A stretch of 64,000 nt of DNA from Halobellus rarus (GCF_024494595.1 NZ_JANHDI010000014.1:89313-153312); one strand, 5' to 3'. Numbered from the stretch's first letter, positions 30,741 to 39,407 are shown. Notes: generated by a model not told the origin, from the sequence alone. Made by a program: numbers and translations.

Positions 30741-31190
30741 TCACGCGTCATCCACAGGCACCTCCGACACGAACTGTTCGCGGAGCGCCTCGCTCGTCGC
30801 TTCGACCGCCGACTCAACCCGCTCGCGCAGATCGTTTTGGACCTCATCCGGTAACTCGCTCGGATCGGTACCACCGTCGGTCTCGACACCGTCGCCGCGG
30901 TCGGCATCGTCGTTCCCTCCGTATACCACTTCAGCGTCTTCCGTATGCATCTCGAAGTTTTTCTTGATGGTCTCCGGGCCGTCCGATTCTTTGACGAATC
31001 GATGTGGCTCTCCAGTGATCTCTTCGGCGACACTCACGAGTTTTCGCATCGCGTCTTCGACGATCTCGACTTGGTGGGAGTCGGGACCGTGCCCCAGCAT
31101 CGAAGCCTGATAGAGATGGGGCTCGTCGACGACATCCTCCTCGACGAGCAGGAGAGTGTGTTCTTCGCCGTTCTCTTCCCATTCACTCAT
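30741..31190 (-). CDS. Acidic hypothetical protein of the element operon
   Basis: A 149-residue soluble acidic protein. The N-terminal half (HTLLLVEEDVVDEPHLYQ, SHQVEIVEDAMRKLVSVAEEITGEP) looks alpha/beta; a Gly/Asp linker with VETDGGTDPSE near residue 103 separates a C-terminal helix (VQNDLRERVESAVEATSEALREQF). The start overlaps the end of the preceding gene by eight bases, so it belongs to the leftward operon that begins with PadR. No function recognised. Confidence 0.6.
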   Translation of the reverse strand: MSEWEENGEEHTLLLVEEDVVDEPHLYQASMLGHGPDSHQVEIVEDAMRKLVSVAEEITGEPHRFVKESDGPETIKKNFEMHTEDAEVVYGGNDDADRGDGVETDGGTDPSELPDEVQNDLRERVESAVEATSEALREQFVSEVPVDDA

Positions 31191-31521
31191 CGCTGATCAC
31201 CTCGACGTCGAGGAGTTCTCCGAGACGGGGCTGTCGATTCGTCGACCGTCCGCCGGTCGTCTTGATGACGATTCCCTCGTGGTGCTTCGCTTCGATATTC
31301 CAGACCTGAACGAAGACGTCGCCTTTCAGATCGCTCGTGAAACCGTACAGGGCGACGGCGTCGTGGTCGACGACGCGCGCCTCGATGCTCTGGTCGTTCG
31401 AGCTTCGCGTCGAATCGTAGGATAACCGAACCTGCGCGCCGGATTCGACCGCTTCGAGCCGCCCGAGGAGATCACGACGCTCCTCGACGTCGAGCCGCGT
31501 GAACGTCTCGGAACTACTCAT
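31183..31521 (-). CDS. Hypothetical beta-rich protein of the element operon
   Basis: A 112-residue protein of alternating strands (AQVRLSYDSTRSS, IEARVVDHDAVALYGFT, VFVQVWNIEAKHHEGIVIK), perhaps an SH3-like or OB-like small barrel; no family recognised. Its ATG (31519-31521) overlaps the stop of the zinc-ribbon gene by four bases and its end overlaps the next gene, so it is translationally coupled on both sides. Confidence 0.6.
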   Translation of the reverse strand: MSSSETFTRLDVEERRDLLGRLEAVESGAQVRLSYDSTRSSNDQSIEARVVDHDAVALYGFTSDLKGDVFVQVWNIEAKHHEGIVIKTTGGRSTNRQPRLGELLDVEVISDE

Positions 31522-32351
31522 CGCGCATCACCGTCCTCGATGGGCGCGAAGTTCTGCTGGGTCATCCCCGGCACCGGCAGATGGCCGTTCCGCTCGTAGC
31601 CGGCCTCCGTCAGCGCCTCGTCGATCTCCTCGACGTCCTGGTCGTCGGGTTCGCTCTCGATCACGAAGTGACCCGCGCGGTCGTCGTACTGCGCGATGCT
31701 CTCGACGTCGGCGTCGGGGATCGACGCGACGGCCTCGAACAGATCCTCGTCGACGTGCTCGGGAACGCCGCCGTCGCTGACGAGCTGCCCGTGGCCGCAG
31801 TTCGGACAGTAGACGCCCGTTCCCGGATCGATCTCCTCCGGAAGCTCCGACCCGCACTCGGCGCAGGTGGGTCGTCCGCCGTCTGTTTCGATGCGACCGC
31901 AGAGATGCGAGAAACACGTATCGCAGACGTTTCCACGGCGGCGCTCATCGCGGATTCGAGACGAACGGACCGGAAGCCCCGATCCTGGAAGCAGCGCGCC
32001 ACAGAGCACGCTGCTCCGTTCTCCGGAGTCCGTGAACGCGGCCGTCGAAGCGTCAGTCTCGAAGTGGAGAACGCCGTTCGAGTCGTATCGGAGCCGCTCG
32101 ATCTCGTTGGTATCGATTCGACACCGAGTTTCGGTACGCTCCGGCGCGCCGCCGTCGGTCAGTATTCGCCCACTTTCGTCCATTCGTTCACGGGCGCGGA
32201 ATTCGCCCGCGGGCAGGAAGCCCGTCTCGTGGCCGCAGGGTTCCAGCGTACGCCGGCCGGGAGCGCGCGCCGAGATACCCGTGACGACCGCACCGCAGAT
32301 CGGACACCGCGGACCGGTGACGGTCCACAGCTCCGGAGAACGCGCCGCCAT
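31518..32351 (-). CDS. Multi-zinc-ribbon protein with three TDGG-like motifs
   Basis: A 277-residue protein with several metal-binding cysteine pairs: CPICGAVV near residue 16, CDTCFSHLC near 142, CAECGS near 157 and CPNCGHG near 174. Between them lie RILTDGGAPE, RIETDGGRPT and QLVSDGGVPE, copies of the element's repeated motif. The last 90 residues form an acidic alpha/beta domain (ADVESIAQYDDRAGHFVIESEPDDQDVEEID). It looks like several small zinc domains joined by motif-bearing linkers. Coupled by four-base overlaps to both neighbours. Possibly nucleic-acid binding. Confidence 0.65.
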   Translation of the reverse strand: MAARSPELWTVTGPRCPICGAVVTGISARAPGRRTLEPCGHETGFLPAGEFRARERMDESGRILTDGGAPERTETRCRIDTNEIERLRYDSNGVLHFETDASTAAFTDSGERSSVLCGALLPGSGLPVRSSRIRDERRRGNVCDTCFSHLCGRIETDGGRPTCAECGSELPEEIDPGTGVYCPNCGHGQLVSDGGVPEHVDEDLFEAVASIPDADVESIAQYDDRAGHFVIESEPDDQDVEEIDEALTEAGYERNGHLPVPGMTQQNFAPIEDGDAR

Positions 32352-32539
32352 CAGGCCTCACCTCTCGGAACGTACCGCGCGTCGATCTCCCCGAGTGGAG
32401 TCAGTCCGAAGTCCTCGGGCAGGTGCGAGGCGATGTGCGTGCTCGTGCGGACGCGGAGCGTGGAGAGCTTTCGCCCGCAGGCGGGACACCGGACCAGCCG
32501 GACGCGATTGCTCCGGCCGGCGGGATGCGCGATCGCCAT
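32351..32539 (-). CDS. Small zinc-finger-like protein
   Basis: A 62-residue protein from the ATG at 32537-32539, overlapping the PadR stop by four bases and the next gene by one to three bases. It has one CxxC (VRCPACGRKLST) and a basic N-terminal half, then THIASHLPEDFGLTPLGEIDARY. Haloarchaeal viruses and plasmids carry many such small proteins; no function can be assigned. The longer frame upstream is out-of-frame noise over PadR. Confidence 0.65.
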   Translation of the reverse strand: MAIAHPAGRSNRVRLVRCPACGRKLSTLRVRTSTHIASHLPEDFGLTPLGEIDARYVPRGEA

Positions 32540-32898
32540 CACGCGCCCTCCTCGTCGTCGCCGGCGAGCCACGCGCGGCGGGCCTCCAGGACGGCCTCGC
32601 CGTGCTCGGTCAGCGCGTACTCGTTCGTGCGCTTGTCGCGTGCTTCCTTCTCGACCAGCCCGTCGTCGACGAGGCGGTTGAGGTTCGGGTAGACGCGCCC
32701 GTGGTTCTGCGGTTCGCGGTAGTACGCCTCGATCTCGTTCTTCAACGCGACGCCCTTGCTGGGTCCGCGGCGGGCGATCGCCCAAAGCATATCGCGGGCG
32801 AACGCGGGGAGATCGGCGAAGATGTCGCCGTGGTTGTGGTATCGATTCGACTGGGTCTGTGGGCAATCGTTTTGGCCCTGGTTCGCTGATTCGCTCAT
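32539..32898 (-). CDS. PadR-type transcription regulator
   Basis: A 119-residue winged-helix protein: FARDMLWAIARRGPSKGVALKNEIEAYY, then GRVYPNLNRLVDDGLVEKEARDKRTNEYALTEHGEAVLEARRAWL, the classic PadR recognition helix and wing. I use the ATG at 32896-32898; the frame upstream runs through a hairpin (32958-32973) and is unlikely to be coding. It is the first gene of the leftward operon and faces the PhiH1-type repressor across a 200-base region with a palindrome, the usual layout of a provirus or element control switch. Confidence 0.88.
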   Translation of the reverse strand: MSESANQGQNDCPQTQSNRYHNHGDIFADLPAFARDMLWAIARRGPSKGVALKNEIEAYYREPQNHGRVYPNLNRLVDDGLVEKEARDKRTNEYALTEHGEAVLEARRAWLAGDDEEGA

Positions 32899-33020
32899 GG
32901 GTCGATTGAAAATCCCTTGGACGGGATTCGACCCAACCCCGGCGTGCTCCAACACGTCGGGCCTTCTGGCCCGGAAGGGCTGGGTCACTTCGTCGTTTAA
33001 ATCCAGCTGACTTATACTTT

Positions 33021-33073
33021 ACTGAGCATTGCTCAGTGAACTATGAGCTAACCCCTGCAATTATAGAGCTAAC
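33021..33073. promoter_or_regulatory. Operator region between PadR and PhiH1-like repressor
   Basis: A perfect 8-base inverted repeat around one base, ACTGAGCA-T-TGCTCAGT (33021-33037), is followed by two direct repeats GAGCTAAC at 33045-33052 and 33066-33073, whose starts are 21 bases apart (two helical turns). The region lies between the divergent regulator genes (starts 32898 and 33103), so one or both proteins probably bind here. No experiment is implied. Confidence 0.55.
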
Positions 33074-33102
33074 ACCGGTAAATACACGTGATCGGTGGTA
33101 AT

Positions 33103-33393
33103 ATGACGGTTCTCGATAAGGCAATGGATGTAATGCGAAAGTCTGCGGATTGGATGGTCCCTTCGGATGACCGGATTCTCGAACTCCTCAGGGAGCACGG
33201 CAATCTGACACCGCAGGCTGTCGACGATCTCGGTGGACCATCGGCCGGACACGCTCAAGATCGACTCCCAACGCTCACGAAGTTCGGACTGACAGAGCGG
33301 ATTTCGCGTGGTCTCTATCGAATCTCCGAGAAGGGAATCGCCTACCTCGACGAGGACCTTGATGCTTCCGAGCTTGAGCCCGTCGACGACTGA
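33103..33393 (+). CDS. PhiH1-type repressor (winged helix)
   Basis: A 96-residue winged-helix protein: WMVPSDDRILELLREHGNLTPQAVDDLGGPSAGHAQDRLPTLTKFGLTERISRGLYRISEKGIAYL. This is the pattern of the repressor of halovirus PhiH1 and its many relatives in haloarchaeal elements. The ATG at 33103 follows GGTGGTAAT; an in-frame GTG at 33088 is also possible. It lies at the boundary between the leftward element operon and the AT-rich cargo. Confidence 0.8.
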   Translation: MTVLDKAMDVMRKSADWMVPSDDRILELLREHGNLTPQAVDDLGGPSAGHAQDRLPTLTKFGLTERISRGLYRISEKGIAYLDEDLDASELEPVDD

Positions 33394-33462
33394 TCCGTTG
33401 CTTTCGGGCTGAATTGCGCTTGTTTCTGTGTTGACCACAGACGGTCAGATGCGTGTGTGGGT

Positions 33463-33491
33463 AATAGGCGGCGTGGGGCCGTGATCGAATA
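33463..33491 (-). repeat. Shared 29-bp element, copy 1
   Basis: Reads AATAGGCG..GTGGGGCCGTGA.CGAATA on the plus strand; it matches the copy at 46242-46270 at 26 of 29 positions. On the minus strand the order is a TTCG.TCACGGCCCCAC box followed by a CCTATT TATA-like box, so it could be a promoter pointing left, antisense to the PhiH1-type repressor. It also sits exactly where AT-rich cargo begins. Confidence 0.5.
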
Positions 33492-33609
33492 ATTGGAAAC
33501 AGTGAAAATTCGCCTTTTATTCATCCGACATAAACTGTGGGATTACAATGGATTGCTGCCAATGATTTACGTAGATGGATTTTTGTATTGTATCACAACA
33601 TAATAGGGT

Positions 33610-34257
33610 GTGACTAGAATAGACCACTCTCCTCTCTTACCGATAAGTTTTGTATTTGCTACATTGATTCTTTTCGTTGCCTATAATAAATTGTCTGAAG
33701 GCCCAACTCCATTAAAAGAACAAGCATTAAATATATTAGTTAAATCAGGTCGAATTCCGAAACTTTATTCAACGGTCAGTGTAGGGGTTTTTTCCTTATT
33801 GGCAGTACTAATAGTGGGCCAGATCCTGCAATCGACAGCCATAGTATTAGTCACGCTATTTTATGCAAGTGTACTATTCTTCGATAATATATTCGATAAA
33901 AACACACCAATGCCAAGGATTGAAAAACCCGATAGATACTACGATAGCGAACATACTAACGAAAAAGATACACAGGGTTTCAAATTTGAGTTCCAAGTGC
34001 GGAATATTGGAGGAAGAAAATTACAAAATCCGACAGTTCAGTATAAATTGTATGACATATATGATGACTCAAATACACCTTGGAAAAACCTATCAACGGA
34101 TAATTCTACAATTGAACCCGGTATGACTAACTCATATAGCATTGATGGCTGGCCAGTCACAGAAGGATCTTCTGTGGATTATGTTGTAGTTATTCGAGTG
34201 AAGCCTTATCTCGGGTTCTCTCTTTCACGGGATAGGAAATCGTTCACTATACCTTAA
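33610..34257 (+). CDS. AT-rich membrane-anchored beta-sandwich protein (1 of 3)
   Basis: A 215-residue protein with two N-terminal membrane helices (ISFVFATLILFVAYN and a pair around residues 55-90) and a C-terminal extracytoplasmic or cytoplasmic beta domain containing FEFQVRNIGGRKLQNPTVQYKLYD and ending DYVVVIRVKPYLGFSL. The N-x-G-x-x-x-x-N-x-x-[VI] pattern recalls CARDB/Ig-like folds. The start is a GTG at 33610. The gene is clearly AT-rich compared with its neighbours, a sign of transfer. Similar layouts occur at 40499 and 51026. Confidence 0.65.
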   Translation: MTRIDHSPLLPISFVFATLILFVAYNKLSEGPTPLKEQALNILVKSGRIPKLYSTVSVGVFSLLAVLIVGQILQSTAIVLVTLFYASVLFFDNIFDKNTPMPRIEKPDRYYDSEHTNEKDTQGFKFEFQVRNIGGRKLQNPTVQYKLYDIYDDSNTPWKNLSTDNSTIEPGMTNSYSIDGWPVTEGSSVDYVVVIRVKPYLGFSLSRDRKSFTIP

Positions 34258-34280
34258 GCTCGTGAATCCGGAGGCCAGCT

Positions 34281-34290
34281 TTTATTTAAT
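34281..34290 (+). promoter_or_regulatory. TATA-like box of the ATPase operon
   Basis: TTTATTTAAT, 22-31 bases before the ATG at 34312. The spacing would give a leaderless mRNA for the three-gene operon. Confidence 0.4.
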
Positions 34291-34311
34291 ATCGCCGAGA
34301 GTTCTTAATCA

Positions 34312-37300
34312 ATGAAGCAGCGTCAGGCAACTCCAACTAAGAACTGGAAGGATATCACTGATGACCACAAAAAAACACGAGAAGTAGTAGAACAGAAGAT
34401 ATCAACTGTGGCTGAGGGGGGCGAAGCAGATCCCCTCGCTGTGGTCGGTCCTTATCGGTGTGGGAAGACACAGTTGTTATACCACTCATTTGACTTTTGT
34501 TGGGAAAATGGACTTCCAGCGTTGTATACAGACGCAAAATCAATTTTTAAAGAGTTCGAAAAATCTGAATCAGAAGATATCGCTAAATGGCTGTCTCAAC
34601 GTACCACGACTCAAGTTCAGGCACTTATTGAGGGGAAAGACGCGGATTGGTTGCCAAACTGGGAGCGAGAAGAAGATCGACTTGCTTGGTTGAAGGATGT
34701 AGTAAATGAGGGTTCGTTTGATGAGAATTATGCAGTGTTACTGGTTGATGAGGTTGAGCAAGCATATACAGACTTACGATCGAAAGACCTGGTTGATGAT
34801 GAAAACCCATTACGCATAATTTTGGACGACACGGAGGGGGTCTATCAGCTATGGGCCTTCGGGTTGGTATCAGCCTATGAGTTTTTGGGCGAAGCAGATT
34901 ATGCGCGGTTTAGGGAAGTTCGTATCCCTCTTCTAGATGTTGAAGATGTTCAAAGAAACCTTCTGAACAATGGTAAAAACGCTGACCTTGCCAATGGAAT
35001 TTGGTGGCTTGCTAGGGGAAGAGTTGGTTGGAGTAATAAGCTGATAGAAGAGGCCCCATCCACTGACGAAGATATCTCAGCGTGGGTCCAGTGGGTTAGT
35101 AGCTTGGATTTTGAAGGCACGAGTCCTTTGAATAAAGACGTTTGGACGAATAGTGATGTTGATCGTGGTCAGTGGGATAATGCTCGGAAAGCAATTCTAT
35201 TCCTAAAAAATGAATACCCTGATTGGGAAATACAGTCTCCTTCAGGAGACTCGATTTCGGTTGATAATATGAAGGGCCTCAGTCTGGATATTATTCTAAA
35301 TATTTCTTCCGTCGATGCTCCTCCCGCTAGTAAAGAGATGGTAGAGCGAAATTTGAATCGGCTATGTGACAGTCTTTCGACTAAGTCTAGTTGGAAAGAG
35401 AGTACACATTACTTGCCTGCAAATATGTTAACAGAAAATAAATCTGTTGGAGGGTTTCTAAAGCTTCTACAAGATCTCATTACCTCTTTTGAACCACGTG
35501 GTTCGATAAGGGCAAAAGCTAACGAGATAGTCGAAGAAGTGTCTACAAACGAATTCCGGGTTTCTTGGTCGGATCGGTTCTACAATAACATAGACAGTGA
35601 ACACGGGGCTTGGTCTATTCGACCTTCTATTGTTTCCGAAGCATACCCATCAGTAGCTGTAAATCCGAACCAGCTCACAAAAACGGCTACCAACGAACTA
35701 AGGGATAATATTCACACAGGGATCGAGATCGACCCAAATATTGACTCGGGCCATATTGGATATGAAGTGTATTTTTGTCCAAACATCGATAGTGTGAATA
35801 GCGTAATTGAAAAGGCTGCCAAACCACGAGATATTCAAAAAACATATTGTATTATAATCCCAGATCTTGATTTGGCGGATGTTGATAATTCTGAGAAGTT
35901 AACGCAACTTATTGAGGTTCAAAGAATTCAAGTCATTACCGAAACTGCATCACGGCTATGGGACTTTTTAATTCAATTGCGGGTTTACTTGGAAGATAAC
36001 TTTGGAATCGAACAGCCAGTAACCCAAAATAAGATCAATAATGCGTTAGATTCTGAGCCGGATCGAGAGAACAGAAATACGATTCAAACTCTCTTTGATC
36101 AAGTGTATAATATTTCTGAATCCGCCGTAAATGACTGCTTAGATGATTTCAGGCAACACTACTCCCGACGTGATACGAACACCCCAGTATGGGCGGAGTC
36201 TCATTTAGACGAGGAAGCTCCACCCGGAATGTACGGAGGAGGTAGTCTGCCACGGAGAGGACTTTCTTTCGCATTAGTATGTTCCGTTGCGGACATTGAC
36301 ACAAATCACAGCTACATCGATTTGCGTAAGGAACTTTTGAACGGAATAGATGAAGGTTATATCGAAGCCTCAGGTCAAGAATTTGGCTTTCAACAGTTTC
36401 TCACTTACGTCTTCTCAGAAACGGGTTACTCAGACCCTGTTAGATCGACAAGAAAATTATATGTCTCATCTCAGGAAGGGAGAGATCCGAGTATAGATCA
36501 TCTACAGGAGTATTTACTTAGTCTAAGCGAAATGAGTGAAGAATTAGACATACTCACAGATATGGGTGCGGAAAGTGATGCGATAGATATCATAAACGGC
36601 ACCAGATTACGAGCACATCTAGGTCCTGAGTTCCTTTGGGGGACATATCTAGATGGTTCATCTACGCAAAATTCAGAAAAAGTTATTGAGAAATTAGAAA
36701 CCCAAATCTCTCAATTGGAAGATCTAGCATCTCGATTAGAGAATGTATCTAAAAAGATACAAACAAAAAATGAAATTCTCACACCACCTTCCGGTTATGG
36801 GAGCCCGGTAGAAATAAAATATGACAAAATAAAGAACAAGACAGAACACATTCGAACAGTCGGAAGAGATGTTAGAGACTTAAGAACAAGGTGTGAGTCT
36901 AACTCGCAGTTGGCAACCATTGGAATTGTCTTTAACACGATCCTGAATGCGTATATCAATCAGATTGAATCATCTGTTAATACCGTTGAAGGGGCTATCT
37001 TAGGTACTGAATTGTATTCAGTCGAAAATCTTAAAGGCAAATTTTCCCAGTTGGAATCCCGGGTCAACGGATCAGATATTGTAAATACTCATTTCAATTG
37101 CTCTAGGAATGAAATAGAAGAGGAAATTGGAGATCTGGGAGATGAAGTATTTAATTTTCAAGGACAGGTTGGTGCAGACACTATCCAGCCTTCAGACACC
37201 GAAACACTCTCGCGTATCTCCAAAAAAGCTGAAAAAGATATTGACAAGGTCAGCGAACTATTAGACCTCTTTTCTACAGTAGATGAACTAGAGACCAAAC

Positions 37301-37371
37301 AAGAAGAAGCTCAAAGTGAACTGCGCGAATCATTTATTGAATTCATTTCCACTATTCGGGGGGGAGCCTAA
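34312..37371 (+). CDS. Large P-loop ATPase with coiled-coil C-terminus (candidate defence protein)
   Basis: A 1019-residue protein. Near the N-terminus is an AAA/STAND-like ATPase: Walker A GPYRCGKT (residues 46-53), Walker B AVLLVDEVE (141-149), a helical lid with WWLARGRVGW near 231-240. The middle (about 300-700) is mixed alpha/beta without motifs I know. From about residue 790 it is long coiled coil (EKVIEKLETQISQLEDLASRLENVSKKIQ and similar). The layout, with an N-terminal P-loop and about 1000 residues, recalls BrxC/PglY-type proteins, but no PglZ, PglX or other BREX gene is present. First gene of an AT-rich three-gene operon; codons differ sharply from the host. Confidence 0.75.
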   Translation: MKQRQATPTKNWKDITDDHKKTREVVEQKISTVAEGGEADPLAVVGPYRCGKTQLLYHSFDFCWENGLPALYTDAKSIFKEFEKSESEDIAKWLSQRTTTQVQALIEGKDADWLPNWEREEDRLAWLKDVVNEGSFDENYAVLLVDEVEQAYTDLRSKDLVDDENPLRIILDDTEGVYQLWAFGLVSAYEFLGEADYARFREVRIPLLDVEDVQRNLLNNGKNADLANGIWWLARGRVGWSNKLIEEAPSTDEDISAWVQWVSSLDFEGTSPLNKDVWTNSDVDRGQWDNARKAILFLKNEYPDWEIQSPSGDSISVDNMKGLSLDIILNISSVDAPPASKEMVERNLNRLCDSLSTKSSWKESTHYLPANMLTENKSVGGFLKLLQDLITSFEPRGSIRAKANEIVEEVSTNEFRVSWSDRFYNNIDSEHGAWSIRPSIVSEAYPSVAVNPNQLTKTATNELRDNIHTGIEIDPNIDSGHIGYEVYFCPNIDSVNSVIEKAAKPRDIQKTYCIIIPDLDLADVDNSEKLTQLIEVQRIQVITETASRLWDFLIQLRVYLEDNFGIEQPVTQNKINNALDSEPDRENRNTIQTLFDQVYNISESAVNDCLDDFRQHYSRRDTNTPVWAESHLDEEAPPGMYGGGSLPRRGLSFALVCSVADIDTNHSYIDLRKELLNGIDEGYIEASGQEFGFQQFLTYVFSETGYSDPVRSTRKLYVSSQEGRDPSIDHLQEYLLSLSEMSEELDILTDMGAESDAIDIINGTRLRAHLGPEFLWGTYLDGSSTQNSEKVIEKLETQISQLEDLASRLENVSKKIQTKNEILTPPSGYGSPVEIKYDKIKNKTEHIRTVGRDVRDLRTRCESNSQLATIGIVFNTILNAYINQIESSVNTVEGAILGTELYSVENLKGKFSQLESRVNGSDIVNTHFNCSRNEIEEEIGDLGDEVFNFQGQVGADTIQPSDTETLSRISKKAEKDIDKVSELLDLFSTVDELETKQEEAQSELRESFIEFISTIRGGA

Positions 37372-38691
37372 ATGGTCCTAAAAGAAGAGTTAGAAACAAC
37401 GATCAACAGACTCGAAGAGAACATACGCCAATATAACCAGTTTGTTGAATGGCTTGATAAAGCAGGCAAAGATTGGTCTAATCGAACGGAGGCAGAACAA
37501 ACTTCCTTCTTAGAAAGAATCGAAGACTATGAACAGTACCAAGAGAACGAGATTCCCCCCGACCAGATCAAAGAAATAAGACAGGAACTGGAGGAAGCAT
37601 ATAAGGAACCACTCATTGAGGCTCTGAGAACACGCATCGACAAATTTCTTTCAATTATCGATTTAGAATTATCTGAGGTTCAGTTAGATAGAATAGTCTC
37701 AAGGATTGTCGATAATAATAAAAGCACTCTAGATAGTGCTCGTGGACAATTTGATGATCATCTTATTTCGGTGGATGCCTTAGACGAGATCCCTCGAAAA
37801 TATGTGAGAAGTGAGATACAGAGGGACCCCTCTTTACTATCCTCCCCAGGAGATGAATTGAATGACATATTAAACGAAACGACGGAGTCTTACGAGCAGT
37901 TGAAGAGTCTTTCTGGGCTTCTGTCAGAATACACGTGGATACCAGAGGACGAATTACCACTTCAACATTCCGTCGATAACTATCCATATCTGTCCGACAA
38001 TACCGATGTCATCAGAAAACAGTTAGATAAACTGGATGAAGTAGCAGCAGAATTTTCATCGTATGATATCAATCTTGAAGAAGTCTACCGTGAGCAGATA
38101 GGAGAAATTCTAACACAAGACGTCTCAAATATTTCCACTCGTCTTAGCACTGTTGCTGAGGACACCGACGAATTATTACAGAGACAACCACTGCTTGAGT
38201 CAATTGAACAGATCTCCAAGACAGACAATCTGGATGACAGTACAACGAATAATTTGATAGAGACCTATTCTCGCACTAAAGGGAAAGAATATAACGAAGT
38301 CCAAGATCTCAAATTAGAATTGTCTGAATTATCATCGACATACGAAAGATGGCAAAAACACATAATAGAAGAATGGGAAACAACCGCTTCAATCGTCAAG
38401 ACATATTGTAACCAGTTTGAATTCGATCCTCCTGCCGAGTTTAATCAAATAGATGAATTTAGTACCGCTCTCAGTAAAAACCCGAAGGAGGCGGTGAATA
38501 TCCTAATCAGAACTAGAGAGTGGATTTCAGGGCGCAATTCAGAACTTGAAACGGAGCTTGAAACTGCTACAATTGAATTATTAAGAGAACTTATTGAGCA
38601 GGGAGAAGTCTGGTTAGGCGACTATGATATTGAGGCTGTAGAAGGTGTCCAGAACTCTATTCCTATCAAGTTGACTATCTATGACAAATGA
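37372..38691 (+). CDS. Coiled-coil partner of the large ATPase
   Basis: A 439-residue, almost wholly helical protein rich in Glu, Leu, Lys and Gln, with coiled-coil stretches at both ends (LKEELETTINRLEENIRQYNQ; SELETELETATIELLRELIEQG) and a more globular middle. No catalytic motif, no membrane helix. Its ATG follows the ATPase stop codon without a single base between (TAA ATG), so the two are translationally coupled and probably form a complex. AT-rich like its neighbours. Not recognised. Confidence 0.7.
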   Translation: MVLKEELETTINRLEENIRQYNQFVEWLDKAGKDWSNRTEAEQTSFLERIEDYEQYQENEIPPDQIKEIRQELEEAYKEPLIEALRTRIDKFLSIIDLELSEVQLDRIVSRIVDNNKSTLDSARGQFDDHLISVDALDEIPRKYVRSEIQRDPSLLSSPGDELNDILNETTESYEQLKSLSGLLSEYTWIPEDELPLQHSVDNYPYLSDNTDVIRKQLDKLDEVAAEFSSYDINLEEVYREQIGEILTQDVSNISTRLSTVAEDTDELLQRQPLLESIEQISKTDNLDDSTTNNLIETYSRTKGKEYNEVQDLKLELSELSSTYERWQKHIIEEWETTASIVKTYCNQFEFDPPAEFNQIDEFSTALSKNPKEAVNILIRTREWISGRNSELETELETATIELLRELIEQGEVWLGDYDIEAVEGVQNSIPIKLTIYDK

Positions 38692-39319
38692 GAAAGTAAT
38701 TGCGGATATAGATCGCAGATCTCCGAGATTCCACTTCGACAGCAAAAACTTCACAGAGAGAACAATCTCACCCGACGCAATTGTCTGGATTGGTGTCGAT
38801 GGCGGTGGTGATCTGAATACACTTCTTCCGGTTCTTTTTAACCGTAGCGAAAATGGAATTCAACGCTTCGAATCCTTCTCTGATGACACGACGGAGTCAA
38901 CTGGAGTTGAAGCACCGTCTTATAACGATAGTCCAAAAAGTAGAGATGTAATTGCTGATCTAACGTATCAAATTCAAGAAATCCCTCAAAATTATGTTAA
39001 TTCAGAAAGTCCCACTCAGAGTGATGTTAGAGCGTTAGCACAACAGTGGAAAAACAAAAATGCAGAGAATTCAATTGAGGTTAACAAAAACGTGCATTCA
39101 GAAACAGTCCGTCGTTTAGATATTAGCTTAACAGTATATTCGAAGGAATTTAGAACATATATCCCCTTTTTTACGTCATTCCCTGAAGCGGACACCTTGA
39201 GGGACGTAGCGAGTGGAATTAGAATACCTTGTGTTTCAGTCCCATCCGAAGGCGACAGTCGCTCTCCAGCACCCAAAATGTTTCCAACTTTCGTAAAGAC
39301 ATCAGTAATCCAGATTTAG
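38681..39319 (+). CDS. Third protein of the AT-rich operon
   Basis: A 212-residue soluble protein overlapping the coiled-coil gene by 11 bases. Segments such as AIVWIGVDGGGDLNTLLPVLF and ETVRRLDISLTVYSKEFRTYIPFF suggest an alpha/beta core; the VDGGGD loop could bind a phosphate or metal, but this is a guess. There is no nuclease motif I can identify. It completes the operon; a 88-base gap and a sharp rise in GC separate it from the methyltransferase. Confidence 0.65.
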   Translation: MTNEKVIADIDRRSPRFHFDSKNFTERTISPDAIVWIGVDGGGDLNTLLPVLFNRSENGIQRFESFSDDTTESTGVEAPSYNDSPKSRDVIADLTYQIQEIPQNYVNSESPTQSDVRALAQQWKNKNAENSIEVNKNVHSETVRRLDISLTVYSKEFRTYIPFFTSFPEADTLRDVASGIRIPCVSVPSEGDSRSPAPKMFPTFVKTSVIQI

Positions 39320-39407
39320 CCGTGAAAGCTCTCTAATGAGATTTGCAGTTCATCGTTCATTCCCCACTTCCAAGCCTATTTACCCCAACACGGCTACAGA
39401 CGCAGTA

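Noticed and set aside
29412..32170. Regular repeats as a CRISPR array
   Set aside because: The repeated words lie within coding frames at irregular distances and encode the TDGG motif; there are no uniform spacers or Cas genes.
32899..32990. tRNA-like stretch (GGGTCGAATCCC and a hairpin at 32958-32973) upstream of padR
   Set aside because: The T-loop does not have the TTC core and no cloverleaf can be folded; treated as a hairpin-bearing leader.
33061..33438. Leftward 125-codon frame antisense to the PhiH1-type repressor
   Set aside because: The repressor on the plus strand is clearly coding. I keep only the idea of an antisense transcript because the shared 29-bp element lies upstream.
34312..39319. 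Assignment of the AT-rich operon to BREX
   Set aside because: Only the general plan of the ATPase is similar; PglZ, PglX, BrxA and BrxB are absent.
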